In this document: in pieces, positions 10,401-22,400 of the stretch | How positions within the stretch are numbered: the stretch's first letter is position 1 | Layout of the letters: each line of letters starts with the position of its first letter | Source: Symbiodinium natans | Taxonomy: Eukaryota; Sar; Dinophyceae; Suessiales; Symbiodiniaceae | Assembly (NCBI GenBank): GCA_905221605.1 | Contig: CAJNDS010002160.1 | Span: 186,001 to 250,000, forward strand | Direction: 5' to 3' | Length of the DNA: 64,000 nucleotides | The notes under the pieces: generated by a model | What the model saw: only the letters and a program-made list of their open reading frames with translations | Told to the model about the DNA's origin: nothing | Database searches by the model: none | Position numbers and translations under genes: made by a program

Positions 10401-13400
10401 GAGCCATTGAATCCAGAGGCTTCTTGTTCCCCACTCTCGGGGGTTTGGGGTTTGGGGTTTGGGGTTTAGGGTTTAGGTTTAGGGTTTCGGGTTTCGGGTT
10501 CAGGGGTTGGCATATGTATTCTCGTAGTGTTATGTGGGCCTCTTAGTTTCACACAGACCCTGTAAACCTAACCACTGCACCTGCAAACCATAAAACCTAT
10601 AAACCCTACAAGCCCCACGAACCCGAAGCCACAAACTCTAAAGGCCTAAACACTTTTGCTCCCTGAATCCTATTAGTCCCTTAACTCCCCAAAGTCCGTA
10701 AAGTCCCTGAACTCCCTAAGCCGCCTAAACTCCCTCAACCCCTAAGCCCCCTCAACTCCCTAAGCTCCCCAAACTCCCGAAAGCCCCTGAAACCTCCCGA
10801 AAGAGCCCAACTCAACGTCGGATACCGGCTAGGTCCTGACCTTCTCCCAACACCTCCGACTCCTTGGTGCCTGTGGCCTTCTTGAGATACAGGGCTGAGG
10901 GTCTTTTAGGGCTTCTTTTTGTTTTAGGGCGTTCTTTAAGGCTTAGGGCTTATTGGGGCTTCTTTTTGTTTGAGGGCGTTCAGTAGGGCGCAGCGGTTTT
11001 TTGGATTTTTGATTTAAGGTTTGTAGTATTTAGGGTTTATAGCAGATCCTCAGGGGTTTAGGGGATGTTTCGGACTTAGGTTCTTATCTGGTTTAGGGTC
11101 TAGGGTTTAGGGTTTAGGGCTTCAGGTCTCACAGCGTGCTTTGAGGGTTTAAGGGTTTGACCGTTTTCGGGAATAGGGTTTACGGTTTAAGGGTTTTAGG
11201 GTTCGGCTATCATTTTTGTGGGTTTAGGGTTCAGGGGTTTAAGGGTTCAAAGTTTACGGGCTTAAGGGTTTAAGGGTTTAGGGTTGAGGGTTTATGGTTT
11301 AAGTGTTTTAGGGTTCTGTGTTTGAAGTTGAAGGGTTTAGGGTTCAAGGGTTCAAGGGTTTAGAGCTTAAGGGCTTTAAGTTTTGGGGGTTCAAGGGTTT
11401 AACGATTTGGGGCTAAGTTTTAAGGGCTTAAGAGTTCTAAGGGTTTAAGGGGTCAAGGACTGAAGGGCTTCAGGGTTTAAGGGTGTAAGGGTTTAAGGGC
11501 TTAAGGGTTTCAAGATTTAAGGGTTTAAGAGTTTAAGGGTTTCGGGCAAAGTTTAGGGGTTTAGGGGTTTAAGGGTTTAAGGGTGTAAGGGTTTTAGAGT
11601 TTAAGGGTTGGGGATTATAGGTTTAGGGTCTATAGGGGTTTAGGGTTTGAAGGGTTTTTGGATTTAGGCTCTAAAGGTTTCTAGATTAAGGGTTTAGGGG
11701 TCGTGTGCGCGCAGGGCTTAGGGATGTTTGCGGTGTAGCGTGTTTTCAAAGTGCACAGAAGGAAGTATCTTTTTGGGCTTATAGCCTTATAGTAGGGATT
11801 GCAGGGCTCGTAGGGCGTGCAGGGTTTTAAGGGCTTCAGGGTTTATGGGGTTTAGGGTTTAGCACAGCAAGAGATATCAACAAGGTTTAGCGGTTACAGC
11901 GGTGCAGAGTTGTGAGAAACATGCTTGCGTGATAAAGGCTCAGTTCTAGGTCGGGTTGATGGCTCCAGGGGTTAGCCATACCCCTAAACCCTAAACCCTA
12001 AACCCTAAAACCTAAACTCCTTTGCCAGGCGGTGGCTCTGGCACCAGAGATGCCAAGGAGCTTGCCTCCTCCAAGGTCCATGCCATCGCCCTGCACCCAA
12101 TGTTTGGGTTTAGGGGTTAAGGGGTTTTGGGTTTAGGGTTTGGGGTTTAGGGTTTAGGGTTTCGGGTTTCGGGTTTAGGGACCCTAAACCCTAAACCCTA
12201 AGAAACCCTAAACCCTAATCCCATCGCCCTGCACCCAATGGCCAGCTTTCAAAGGGCTTCAGGCAGACTTTGAGGGTCAGAGTTTAGGGTTTTGGGTTTA
12301 TAGGGTTTAGGGTTTAGGGTTTAGGATTTACATGGTTTAGGGTTTCGGGTTTATAGGGTTTCGGGTTTATAGGGTTTCGGGTTTGGGGTTTTGGTTTTCG
12401 TGGCCCTTGGTTTGGATAAAGAACTGGAACCCCCGCGCCCCCAAGAGGAACCATCCTACGGAAAGGGGGCGGGACCATATTTCAGAAATGTTTTATGCTC
12501 TGGGAACCACCAAAGCCGGGCAACCCCATGTTATACCCTGGGCATCCGTTATTGATTCTAATCAATAAACTTTTATTGATATTGATCCATGGTTTTTTTT
12601 CATATAATATATATTGAAGATGATGGTGTTGTAATCAATATACATATTCAATACGAATCACCCTACAAAACAAGCTGAAATTCCATATATTTGCATATGA
12701 AAAGCACCTTCAAAATCAATAGCAAAACTCGATAAATGCATACCAAAAACCACTAAATCTACATCTATATATATGTATATATCATCTTGAAAATCAGTCC
12801 AAAATTAATGCCTAAACCCTAAACCCTAAACCTAAACCTTGGGGGCTCTTTCTACTCAGCTTGCCGCAGGCAAGTCTCTTGGCCACGGCCTCTTAGGCTG
12901 CAGCAACGGTGTGAAACCCTTTGCTCCAGGGCGCCCTTTCCTCAAGGGCCGACAGCCTTTTCACAAGGATGCCATCCTTTTCTCAAGGGTCTTCTTCCTC
13001 CTCTTCCTTGCCAATGCAGAAGCCCGGCCTTGTAAGCTGGAAGTGCAGCAGCAGCTTCCACTTATCGGCCACTTTGCAGCTGATCCGTGTAGACTTGAGC
13101 CCGAAGGCGGTGCTGTGTGCTATGCGGGACATGGCACCCACGTAGTCTTCGGACCGGAAGTTCCAGTGGAAGCGGGGATTCATGTCCTTAGAGGACAGGA
13201 TCATGTGCTGGTAGCTGTGGTGCTTGTGCACGACATGGAAGAGGTTCCTTTCCTCAAGGATACTCCAGTCATGCAAGTCCGCATAAAGCCCGCAGAATTG
13301 ATCAATGCCCAGGTCCCAGGCTCTGTTGTACTCTTCCTCGGAAAGAAACACGGGTGCCTGGTCAAAGAGGTCGTTGAGGTCACAGAAAGCTTGTAGGCAC

Positions 13401-16400
13401 TGCTTCATCTGCTGCTCGTGCCTTTTACCAAGGTCCGTGAGCAGCGACTTGAGCACAGGCAACAAAGCCGGGGCAAGGTGTTTCAACTCTGCTGCTTTGA
13501 CTCCCAGGAAAGGGTGCGACTTGTACGGAGCAAGGGGGTCGCAGAACATGGACAGCCGAAGATTTGTGAGGCGGCAAGCAGTCTTGTTGGCCTGGTAGAC
13601 CTTCTGCACTTCAGAGAAGACGACCCCCAATCTCTGAGCCGGCGGCACCGAGCATGTGGCTCCCTTGCCCTCGTAGTAACACAAATAGTGCAACAAGGAG
13701 CCAAGGAGATGGCTCCCGACGCCTTTGCCGTAAACGACATGCAAGGCGTCGTGTCGCACTAATCGTGTCGTCACTCCAGGAATGGAGAAGAGGGGATGGG
13801 AGCGGCTGCCTTTTCCCAAGGCGGCTTCGCCTTTTCTCAAGGCGGCAGCCGTGTCGAAGTGCTCGTAGGATTGCTTCTCCCACCTGAGCTCCTTCACACT
13901 TTTACCAAGTGGACACGGCTGCTTCTTGAACACCGGTCGCTGGCAGCCGCACTCGAAACAAGGGAACTTGTTGTTCCAATGCGGCAAGTGCAGAACGTTG
14001 GAGTAGAAGTCTTGATCCCCTTGAATACTCCAAATGACTGCCCTGTACCCTTTAAACAAGGGCTTCCCGGCGTCTTCGGCGAACTTGGCGAACTCTTTTA
14101 CCAAGGGCTCGCCATTCGGACCCGCCGTTGGGTGGAAGCCTTTTAGCAAGGCTTCGAAGGACCACCGCATCAACTCGTACATCGGGGTCCATGTGTCCTC
14201 GCTGGTGGCCGATTTCGGCCACACGGCCATGTGAAGGTGGGAGTCCAAGCTCGACTTCTGATTCAGCAAGGACCCCCAGGACCAGCACATTAAACTGTCT
14301 CGCTGCTGGTACTCCACTCCGTCGGCGTGGATGTAGAGTGGGATCGTCCGATCTTTCTTTTGAACCCTTTTATCAAGGGCTATAGGGTGCATGTCCAGGC
14401 GGTCGTCCTGGACACCTTCCACTCCATCCCAGAAGCTCGCCAAACCCGAAGTCGCGAAGACCGCATGAAACTCGTCCGGATAAAATTGCCCCAGTTCTGC
14501 AAACACAACATGCGGCAACATCATGGCGGCCTGGGCACTGTCCTTAGTGCCCGACTTCGGGTCGAGGCACTGCACTTTTAGCAAGTGGGCAGGGGTCATC
14601 CGGCTCCTTTTACCAAGGAGCCGGAGCAGGTCTCGGGAAATGTTCCCTTTATGCCTGCTGAAGGAGCCTGCTTGGCCCAGAGCCACCAACTCCGGATGGC
14701 CTGCTCCATCTAAAGTGGCACAACGGGCCAGGTCAGCTACCATCGTAGCTGACACCAAGCCCTTGCACCACAGCTCTAGGAGCCGAGTGCTCAAGGCACT
14801 CGGCTCCTGATCCTTTTCGCAAGGATCAGAGCCCAGACCCGTTTCCCAGGGGTCTGGGCTCGCTGCTTCGCCAGCTGCCACCTCAGCTTCAACCTTCTGT
14901 CGCTGCCATCCTCGTAGTCTTTTCGCTTTCCTGCCCGTCTCCATGCAGCACTGCAGGATAGCCTTTTCTCAAGGCTGCCTAGGCCTTTCAGCAAGGCTTA
15001 GGAAAAACCATTCCTCAAGGCACGGCTAGAAGAGTTTAGGGCTGGACTTTAGGGCTGAGGCTTTCCTGCAGGGTCTGAGCCTTGAGCTTAAAGCTTTAGG
15101 GGCCAAGAACGTGCTGTGAAGCTTGTGCAGAGGCTGCAGGGTCCCAGAACCTACTCTGCTCACTCTACCTGGGGCCGAAACTGCAGGCAGGGGCGGCTTC
15201 AGTAGCAAGCAGGAAGCAAACACGACCTACACGAAACACTTGCCGGCAGCATATATAATGTTTCTTCAAGTGGGAACAGCAGGAATGCTGGGTCTCGGAA
15301 AACAGCAAGCTATAAGCCGGTGCAACAAGAACACAAATGTATTTAGTCATGGGTATATCTAGAAATCTTTTTCTAAAACCACTAGAAAGACCATGCCCCG
15401 GCTGATGCTGAAATTTGCTATGCAGTGACACACGTGTGAGACGACAGCCTTTCAGCGGTCGCCAACACCGGTCACAGGGCGACCTTTTAGCAAGGTCGCC
15501 CGCACAGGCGCTCAGGGAGAACCTCGAGGCCCCCTTTTCTCAAGGTAGGGCCCTTGTAAAGCAAAACTGCTCAAAGTGCAGGAGAGCCTTTTCTCAAGGC
15601 TGTGGAGGGCCCTCCAGCAGAGGACCCTTGTCAAGCAAAACTGCAGCAAAGGCAGACTTCTCACTTTTTCGAGGAAGCCTTCGAGGCAGTCTTTCTGGCC
15701 AGCTGGTTCAGCTCTTTGGCTTCGTCTTTGGCGGCTTTAGCAGCCGCAGCTGCTTCGGTGAGAAGCTCTTTGAGGCCCTTGAAGGAAAGCCCCTTCTCTT
15801 TCTTGACCAGCACAACTTTCAGGGCTTCGTGGTACTTGTAGCAGTCTGCCAAAGTGGCCTCTGCTTCCTTCTTCGCCACTTTCGTGAGTCGCTTGCTGGC
15901 GGTCGCCATTTTGATTGCTGCCTCCAAATCCGAGCCTTCCCGAGACATCTGATCTCGCGCTTTCTTGGCTTTCCCGAGTGCCTTGTGCCAGCTTTCCTCG
16001 GTCTCCTCTTCCTCGACTTTGCCGTCCTGAAGGGCCAGCTGGTTGTCCTCCTTTTCCTGAAGAGCTTGCTGTCCCTTGGCAGAGCCTTTGCCTTTCTTGC
16101 CCCAGTCGCCTTTTCCCAAGGCCTTTCCTCCGCCGCCGCCCTTTCCTTTGCCTTTTCCTTCCTGCACGTCTTGAAGCAGAAGGGCAAGGTCCTTGCTCTT
16201 CCACTTCTGAAACTCGGACTCGTCATCTTCTTGCGGCTTGTACTCCTGAGCCAAGGACCACTCCTTCTTGGAGTTCACCGTGCTGTGCTTCTTCACATCA
16301 CCCAAGTCCCGGTAATTCCACACATTGGCCGTCCAAGGATCCTGCCTGTACTGGATCCTTCCGGACTCCAAGTGGAGGAGAAACTCCTGTTCGCTGAAGG

Positions 16401-19400
16401 CCTGGAGCATTTGCTGCTCGCTTTTCCACACCTCCCTTTTAACAAGGGAGTTGTTCGCTGAGAAGGACTCCTGCACCGTCAGGAACTTCGGATGCTCCTT
16501 TTTCACAAGGAACATGGCAGTGGCATTGCCTTTCTCCGTCTTGGAGAGGGCATCGTACTTTTCCTTCTCCTCGGGGTTCTGGTTGAGAAACGTCTGGTGG
16601 CGACTCCAGGCGGCACTGTGCTCCTTTTTCGTCATGGCACCTTTTAGCAAGGCCGCCGCCTCCTCCGCCGTCGCTTCCTTTCCCACGGCTTCGACTTTCT
16701 CGGACAGCTTCAGCTTCCCTAGCTTGGCTAGGTTCCTGGCTTTCAGGGATACCTTTAAGATCCCTGCCGGCTTCCGCTGCACAGCCCTACCTTTTACCAA
16801 GGCAGAGCCTTTGGCCTTCATGGCCTTTTCACGTTTTTTCCCATGGCTCCGGGGATTCGCTGTACACTAGCTATATACTTGATCTCTGCAGCTGCGACCA
16901 AAAATCTCGATCAGGAGCAGTCCTTTAGCTACACAATACTGCATGCATGCACGTACCATGACACAACACGAAACACCACGAGAGAGCAGCAAAAACGGAC
17001 CCTAGCCCCAACCCTACACCACATGTACGACCCTATAATATGCATATGTATGTATATAGACAGATACATAGATGTAGTCTTAAACACTCAACCGACCCTA
17101 AACCCCAAGCCCTAAACCCTCGACCCTAATCCCTACACCTTAGAACCGAAAGGCCTTACAGCTTAAACCCCAACATCTAAAGCCTGCACCTCTAACCCTA
17201 AACCCGACACCTTAGACCCCAAACCCCAGTTACCAATGATTATGTGTATGGTTTAGGGATCCTTGTGCCGTTGGGGTGGCCTGGGTTGGCCTGGGTTGGG
17301 CTCGGTTGGGTTTGCTTAAGAATCTGGTTTGGTGTAGCATGTGGTGTGGTTTGGTCTCGTGTGTTTTGATGTGTTGGCATCTATTGGGTTGGGTTGGCTG
17401 TGGTGTCGTTTCCTGTGCTTTGGTGTGGTGTGCTTTGGTTGTTGTCGTCTCTTATGGTTTAGGGTTTAGGGTTTAGGGTTTAGAGTTAAGGGTTTAGGGT
17501 TTAGGGTTTAGGGTTAAGGGTTAAGGGCTTAAGGGTTAAGGGTTAAGGGTTAAGGGTTCAGGGTTCAGGGTTCAGGGTTAAGGGTTAAGGGTTAAGGGTT
17601 TAGGGTTTAGGGTTTAGGGTTAAGGGTTAAGGGTTTAGGGTTTAGGGTTTAGGGTTTAGGGTTTAGGGCTGCTGGTCTCCTGCTATGCTGCCAGTGTGTC
17701 TGCTTGCTTTCTATGTCGTGGTTTGCTTGGTTTGTGATTGTAAATTCCTGCCATTGTGTTGGTGTCGGCTGTTAATGACACTTTGTTGAGGTGTGTTTCC
17801 TTTTGATTCCTGTCTGTTTCGCCCTTGGGAAAAGGGTGAAACAAATCTGGACCGGGGTTTTATGTCACGGGGAACGACCCGAACAAACCTGATCAAATCT
17901 GATCAAATCTGATCAAAACCTGATCAAACCTGATCAAACCTGATCAAAACATGGTTTGATCAGGTTTTGATCAGATTTGATCAGGTTTGATCAGGTTTGA
18001 TCAGATTTGATCAGGTTCTTTCGGTTCTGTTTTGGATGACATCGTGGTGGATTGGGCCTTGATAAAAGGTCCAATCAATCAAGTATTTTTGGTATTTTGT
18101 GGGCCAAGGCTGGACATAATTGTTTTGGCGTGGGCTCGGTTTTGTTGCTCCAGGCGGTTTGTGCGCTATCAGCTGGTTCGGGAACCAAACAAATAATCCT
18201 TTTAGCAAGGACCATTTATTTGGTTTCGGGCTTACTGTGTCTTGTATGTTTGCCCGGGGGTGCAGTTTTGCGCGCTACGACCCCTCCCGTCCCCAGACCA
18301 TGCACAAAAAAACAAGGACCAACAGCAAAAACAAAGTAGCTCCAACTCTACACCATTTTTACTCCCTGAACCTTAAACCTGTAATGCCTAAGACCTTAAA
18401 CCTAAACCCTAAACCTTAAACCCTAAACCCTAAACCCTGAGCCCTAAACCTATAAACCCGAAGGGCGAACCCCAAACCTCGAAACCCTAAGCCTTAAACC
18501 CTAAACCTTAAACCCTAAACAATGAACCCTGAAACCCTAAAGCCTGAACCGACCCTAAACCTCAATCCCTAAACCCTAGAACCTAAACCCTAAACCTCTA
18601 AAAAATCCTAAGGCCTTAAACCTGAAACCCCTAACCCTAAACTTTAAACCCTAAACCTGAAACCCCAAACACCGAACCCTGAAACCCTAAATCCTCAACC
18701 GACCCTAAACCTCAATCCCTAAACCCTAGAACCTAAACCCTAAACCTGTAAACCCTAAGTCCTTAAACCTCAAAACCCAAACCTCTAAAGCCTAATCTTT
18801 CCACCCTAAACCTTAAACCCCAAACCCTAAATCCGGAACCGACCCTAAACCTCAATCCCTGAACCCTAGAGCCTAAACCCTAAACCTGTAAACCCTAAGG
18901 CCTTAAACCTAAAACCTCGAACATCTAAACCCTAAACCTGAAACCACCCCAACCCTCCCCAGACCCCTGTTTAGGCTCGAAAAGCCGAGCTGTCTTGGGT
19001 GAAACTTCTGAGCTGGTGGCCTCGAGCAGCTTATACTTACTAAGGGTTTCAGGCTTTAGGGTCTTATGGTTTACATGTATTGCATAGCTAGGGTTGAGGC
19101 TTAGGCCTACTTATACTTAATTCATAAGCTGCCCTCGAGCACCAGCTTGTAGCTAGGCTACAAGGAGCCTTTCTCAAGGCTCCGGAGACCCTTTCATCAA
19201 GGGTCGAACGGCCCTTTTCTCAAGGGCGGTTTGGCTGCATGATGCCTTTTATCAAGGCATCTGTGGGAGGCTGCTGCTACACCCTCGCTCGATGCAACAT
19301 GCCTTTTATCAAGGCCTGCCGGCCCTTTTAACAAGGGCCCGTGGAGGCTATCACTTGTCTTGCTTGCTTTCCAAGAAAGCCTCCACGGCATCGGCGAGGG

Positions 19401-22400
19401 TGTTGTAGGCCCTTGCATGGCCGTAGTGGTGCTGCCGGGCCTTACGTATCGCCCAGTCCGTAATGCCCAAAGTCGAAGCCTCCCACAAGATGTCGTCGCG
19501 ATCATCGAAGAGGTCCGTGATCGCGAGGGTCTTGCACAGCTGTGCTTTCCCCCTTTTACCAAGGTGGGCCCTCACGAACCTCTTGTCGTCAAAGACCAGG
19601 CCGTGCTGCTCCTCCAGGGCCTTCAGGGTCCGCCGGGTCTCCGCCTCTCTGTCGCGACCGGAGTAGGAGAGCAGGCAGACCCAGTAGCCACTTTCTCGCA
19701 AGGCTTGCACCGCCGAGATATTCTCTGTGGGCACCCTGCTTTAGCAGGCACCTTCGACCTCCAAGACGTGGTGGAAGTCGATGGCCACCCTTTTACCAAG
19801 GGCGGCCGGAAACTTCACCTGCCACGTCTGCGGTCCTTTGCCCAAGGACTCTCCGTGGCCCCTAGACCGAGCCGCCGAGGAGGCCTCCATCGAGGCATGG
19901 TCCGGCACCGAGGCACTTGTCACCGAGTCCACCGTGACAGAGCCAGGCGGCGACTCCTTCTCCTCTTTGACTTTGTCCTCCTCCTTTTCCTCTTCGTCGT
20001 CCAAGTAGAGTCCAGTCTTGGACTCTTGGAACTTTTTCTGCCTTCGGGCCGCCCTTTCAGCAAGGGCAGCCTCCTCCTCCTCCTTCTTTGTCTTCACAGC
20101 CAGAGCCACACTGCCCCTTGGAGACTTCGAGAAAGCAGCAGGGGCCCTTTCAGCAAGGGCAGCCTTCAGCTCTTCAGCCCTCTCAGAAGCTGCTTCGTCT
20201 GGGGTCTTGGCCTTCTTCTTCTCCCTTTTATCAAGGGTGGTGTCCAGCAGACTGCTGCTGGAGCTGGACGACCTGTCGACGTCGCCACTGCCCAGGACAG
20301 CAGCCTCCTTCTCGTTCTGCTTCTCGCTTGGCCCGAACTCTCGAGCCTGTCGAGCCGCCCTTTCAACAAGGGTGACTTTCTTCTTTTCCTTCTTGTCGTC
20401 GTCGTCTCCGTCGTCGTCTCCCTCCTCTTCCTCCGCCTCCTCTTGAGCTTTCCTCTCTGCCTCCTCCCGCTCCAGCCTTCTTTGCAAGCCTTTTTTCTGA
20501 AACTCCAGTCTCCGGGCATTGCTGACCGTGCCGGAGCCTGCAACACGGCCCTTGTTGTTTCTTTTTTTCTTCTTGCTGCCGGTGCCACCTCCTATCACCT
20601 CCGGCGGCACCCTTCCTATAACCCCCTCCTGCAGTGCCCTTTCAGCAAGGGCAGCTTTGCTCCCTTCCTCCTCCTGCCACCACTTTCGGTCTTCCTCCTC
20701 CTGGTACCACTGAGCCGTCCTCCGGTCCTCCTCCTCCTGCCACAACCAAGCCGCCCTTTCATCAAGGGCAGCTTGGTAACCTTCCCACCACCATCTGTTC
20801 TGCTGCCAGTCCCAGTCGTCGGACTGGCTCCAGCTCCACGAGCTCCAGCCCCACCAAGACATGGCGGGCCACACTAGCTGTACACTTAAGCCAAAAGCTG
20901 CGGCGGAGGCAGGGAGCTTCGGGCCTGAACCTTTCTTGCCTGCCTTGACCAGCCTGCCTGCCTCGACCCTGCCTGAGGCCTGAAGCCTGACCCTACTCCT
21001 CCCACTCCTACTTCTCCCTACTCTCCTCCACACTCTCTCTTCTCTCCCTTCCTACTCTAGTTTTCCTATTCCTACTCCAACCCCTGCTTCTACATCTGCT
21101 TCCGCCTACTTTTTCCTACTCTTCTCAGCCCTCTCTCTTCTCTCCCTGCTTCCAGTCCTGCTCCTACTCCTACCCCCACCCCAAGCCTACTCCTACTCCT
21201 ACTCCTACCCCTACTCCTACTCCGACTCCGACTGCTACCCCTACCCCTACCTCTACCCCTACTCCTACTCCTGATCGTACTCCTACTCTTCCTCCTATCC
21301 TCTTCTCCCTACTCTTCTCCACAGTCTCTCTTCTCTCCATAGTCCTACTCCTACTCCTACTCCTGCTCCTACCATCTCCTACTCCTACTCTTTGCCTCTA
21401 GTCTTCTCCCTACTCTTCTCTTTTCAGTCCCGCTCCTCTCCACCTACCTCTCTCTTTCCCCTGAGCCCTTTAAGCCGCTACCCTAAACCCTAAAGCCTAA
21501 ACCCTAACCGCCACCCTAAACCCTAAACTAAACCCTTCCCAGGCTTCAGCTCTTTTTCTTCAAAAACACACTGCTGCTTGCAGCTGTCGAGGCTACCTGA
21601 CGAGCGGCTACCTTTTCTCGAGGTAGCTCAAAGTTAAAGGGCCGTGGGGCCAGCCCTGCAGCCCTCAAACCTTTTCCCAAGGTTCAGGGTCAGGGGCCAG
21701 TGCTGCAGCCCTGCAACCTTTCCTCAAGGTCACAGAGCCTTTTCAGCTAGCTTAAGGGCTTGCGACAAGAGGTTGCAGGCTTCAAACCTTTTCCCAAGGT
21801 CACAGAGCCCTTTTAGCAAGGGCTAGCGACAAGAAGTTGCAGGCCTGAAACCTTTTCCCAAGGTGACAGGGCCCTTTCATCAAGGGCTTTTTCGGAAGAG
21901 CTCACTCGTTGTTGCAAAGCTCCTCCTTCATCTCCATGGCTTCCGCCTTGGTGAGATGCTCATCCTGCAACAACTTATACAGGGTTTCAATGTGTTCACG
22001 ATACAATTCGGATCTGTATCGGGAGACTTCGACGATGAGCCTTTTCTTTTCACCCGGGCCGCTGCAGCCCTGGATGTAGGCCCTCTCCGGTTTGGAGGCA
22101 TACGTCACCTTCAGCTTCACCCAAGGCTTCCTTTTCTGAAGGATGCCCTTCCTTTCCGCAGCAAGGAAGCTCTCCTTCGCTGCAGGCTTCTTGCAAGGCG
22201 GGAGGCCCTCGCTAGCGGCAGGCTTCCTCAAAGCAGCAGGCCCCGAGCTCTTTTTCTTTCGGCCACGTCGTGCCTTGCCCTTTTTGCCCTTTTCGCAAGG
22301 GCTAAAGCCCATAGTTGCTCTCAAGGCCGAGCCATCCAACGAAGGGTTGGCGGCAGCTCCGGCCTTAGCCAGCCTCCCAACCCTTCGTTTCAGGAAGTGG

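Noticed and set aside
12013-12100. Possible GH31 exon (GGGSGTRDAKELASSK)
   Set aside because: It has an AG|G acceptor and is open, but its phase does not fit between exons 6 and 7, which join directly. A related string recurs at 12220, so it is probably repeat.
13483-14810. Plus-strand and other-frame open frames opposite the 653-aa gene
   Set aside because: They are shadows of the minus-strand gene; they lack motifs and their length follows from its GC-rich codons.
15415-16461. 348-aa plus-strand frame opposite the Lys-rich gene
   Set aside because: Low-complexity Leu/Ser/Phe antisense of Lys/Glu codons. The minus frame has a start ATG, an upstream motif and coding-like composition.
19360-20877. 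505-aa plus-strand frame opposite the Trp-rich/HAD genes
   Set aside because: Antisense of Glu/Lys-rich codons (Leu/Phe/Ser runs). The HAD motifs read on the minus strand.
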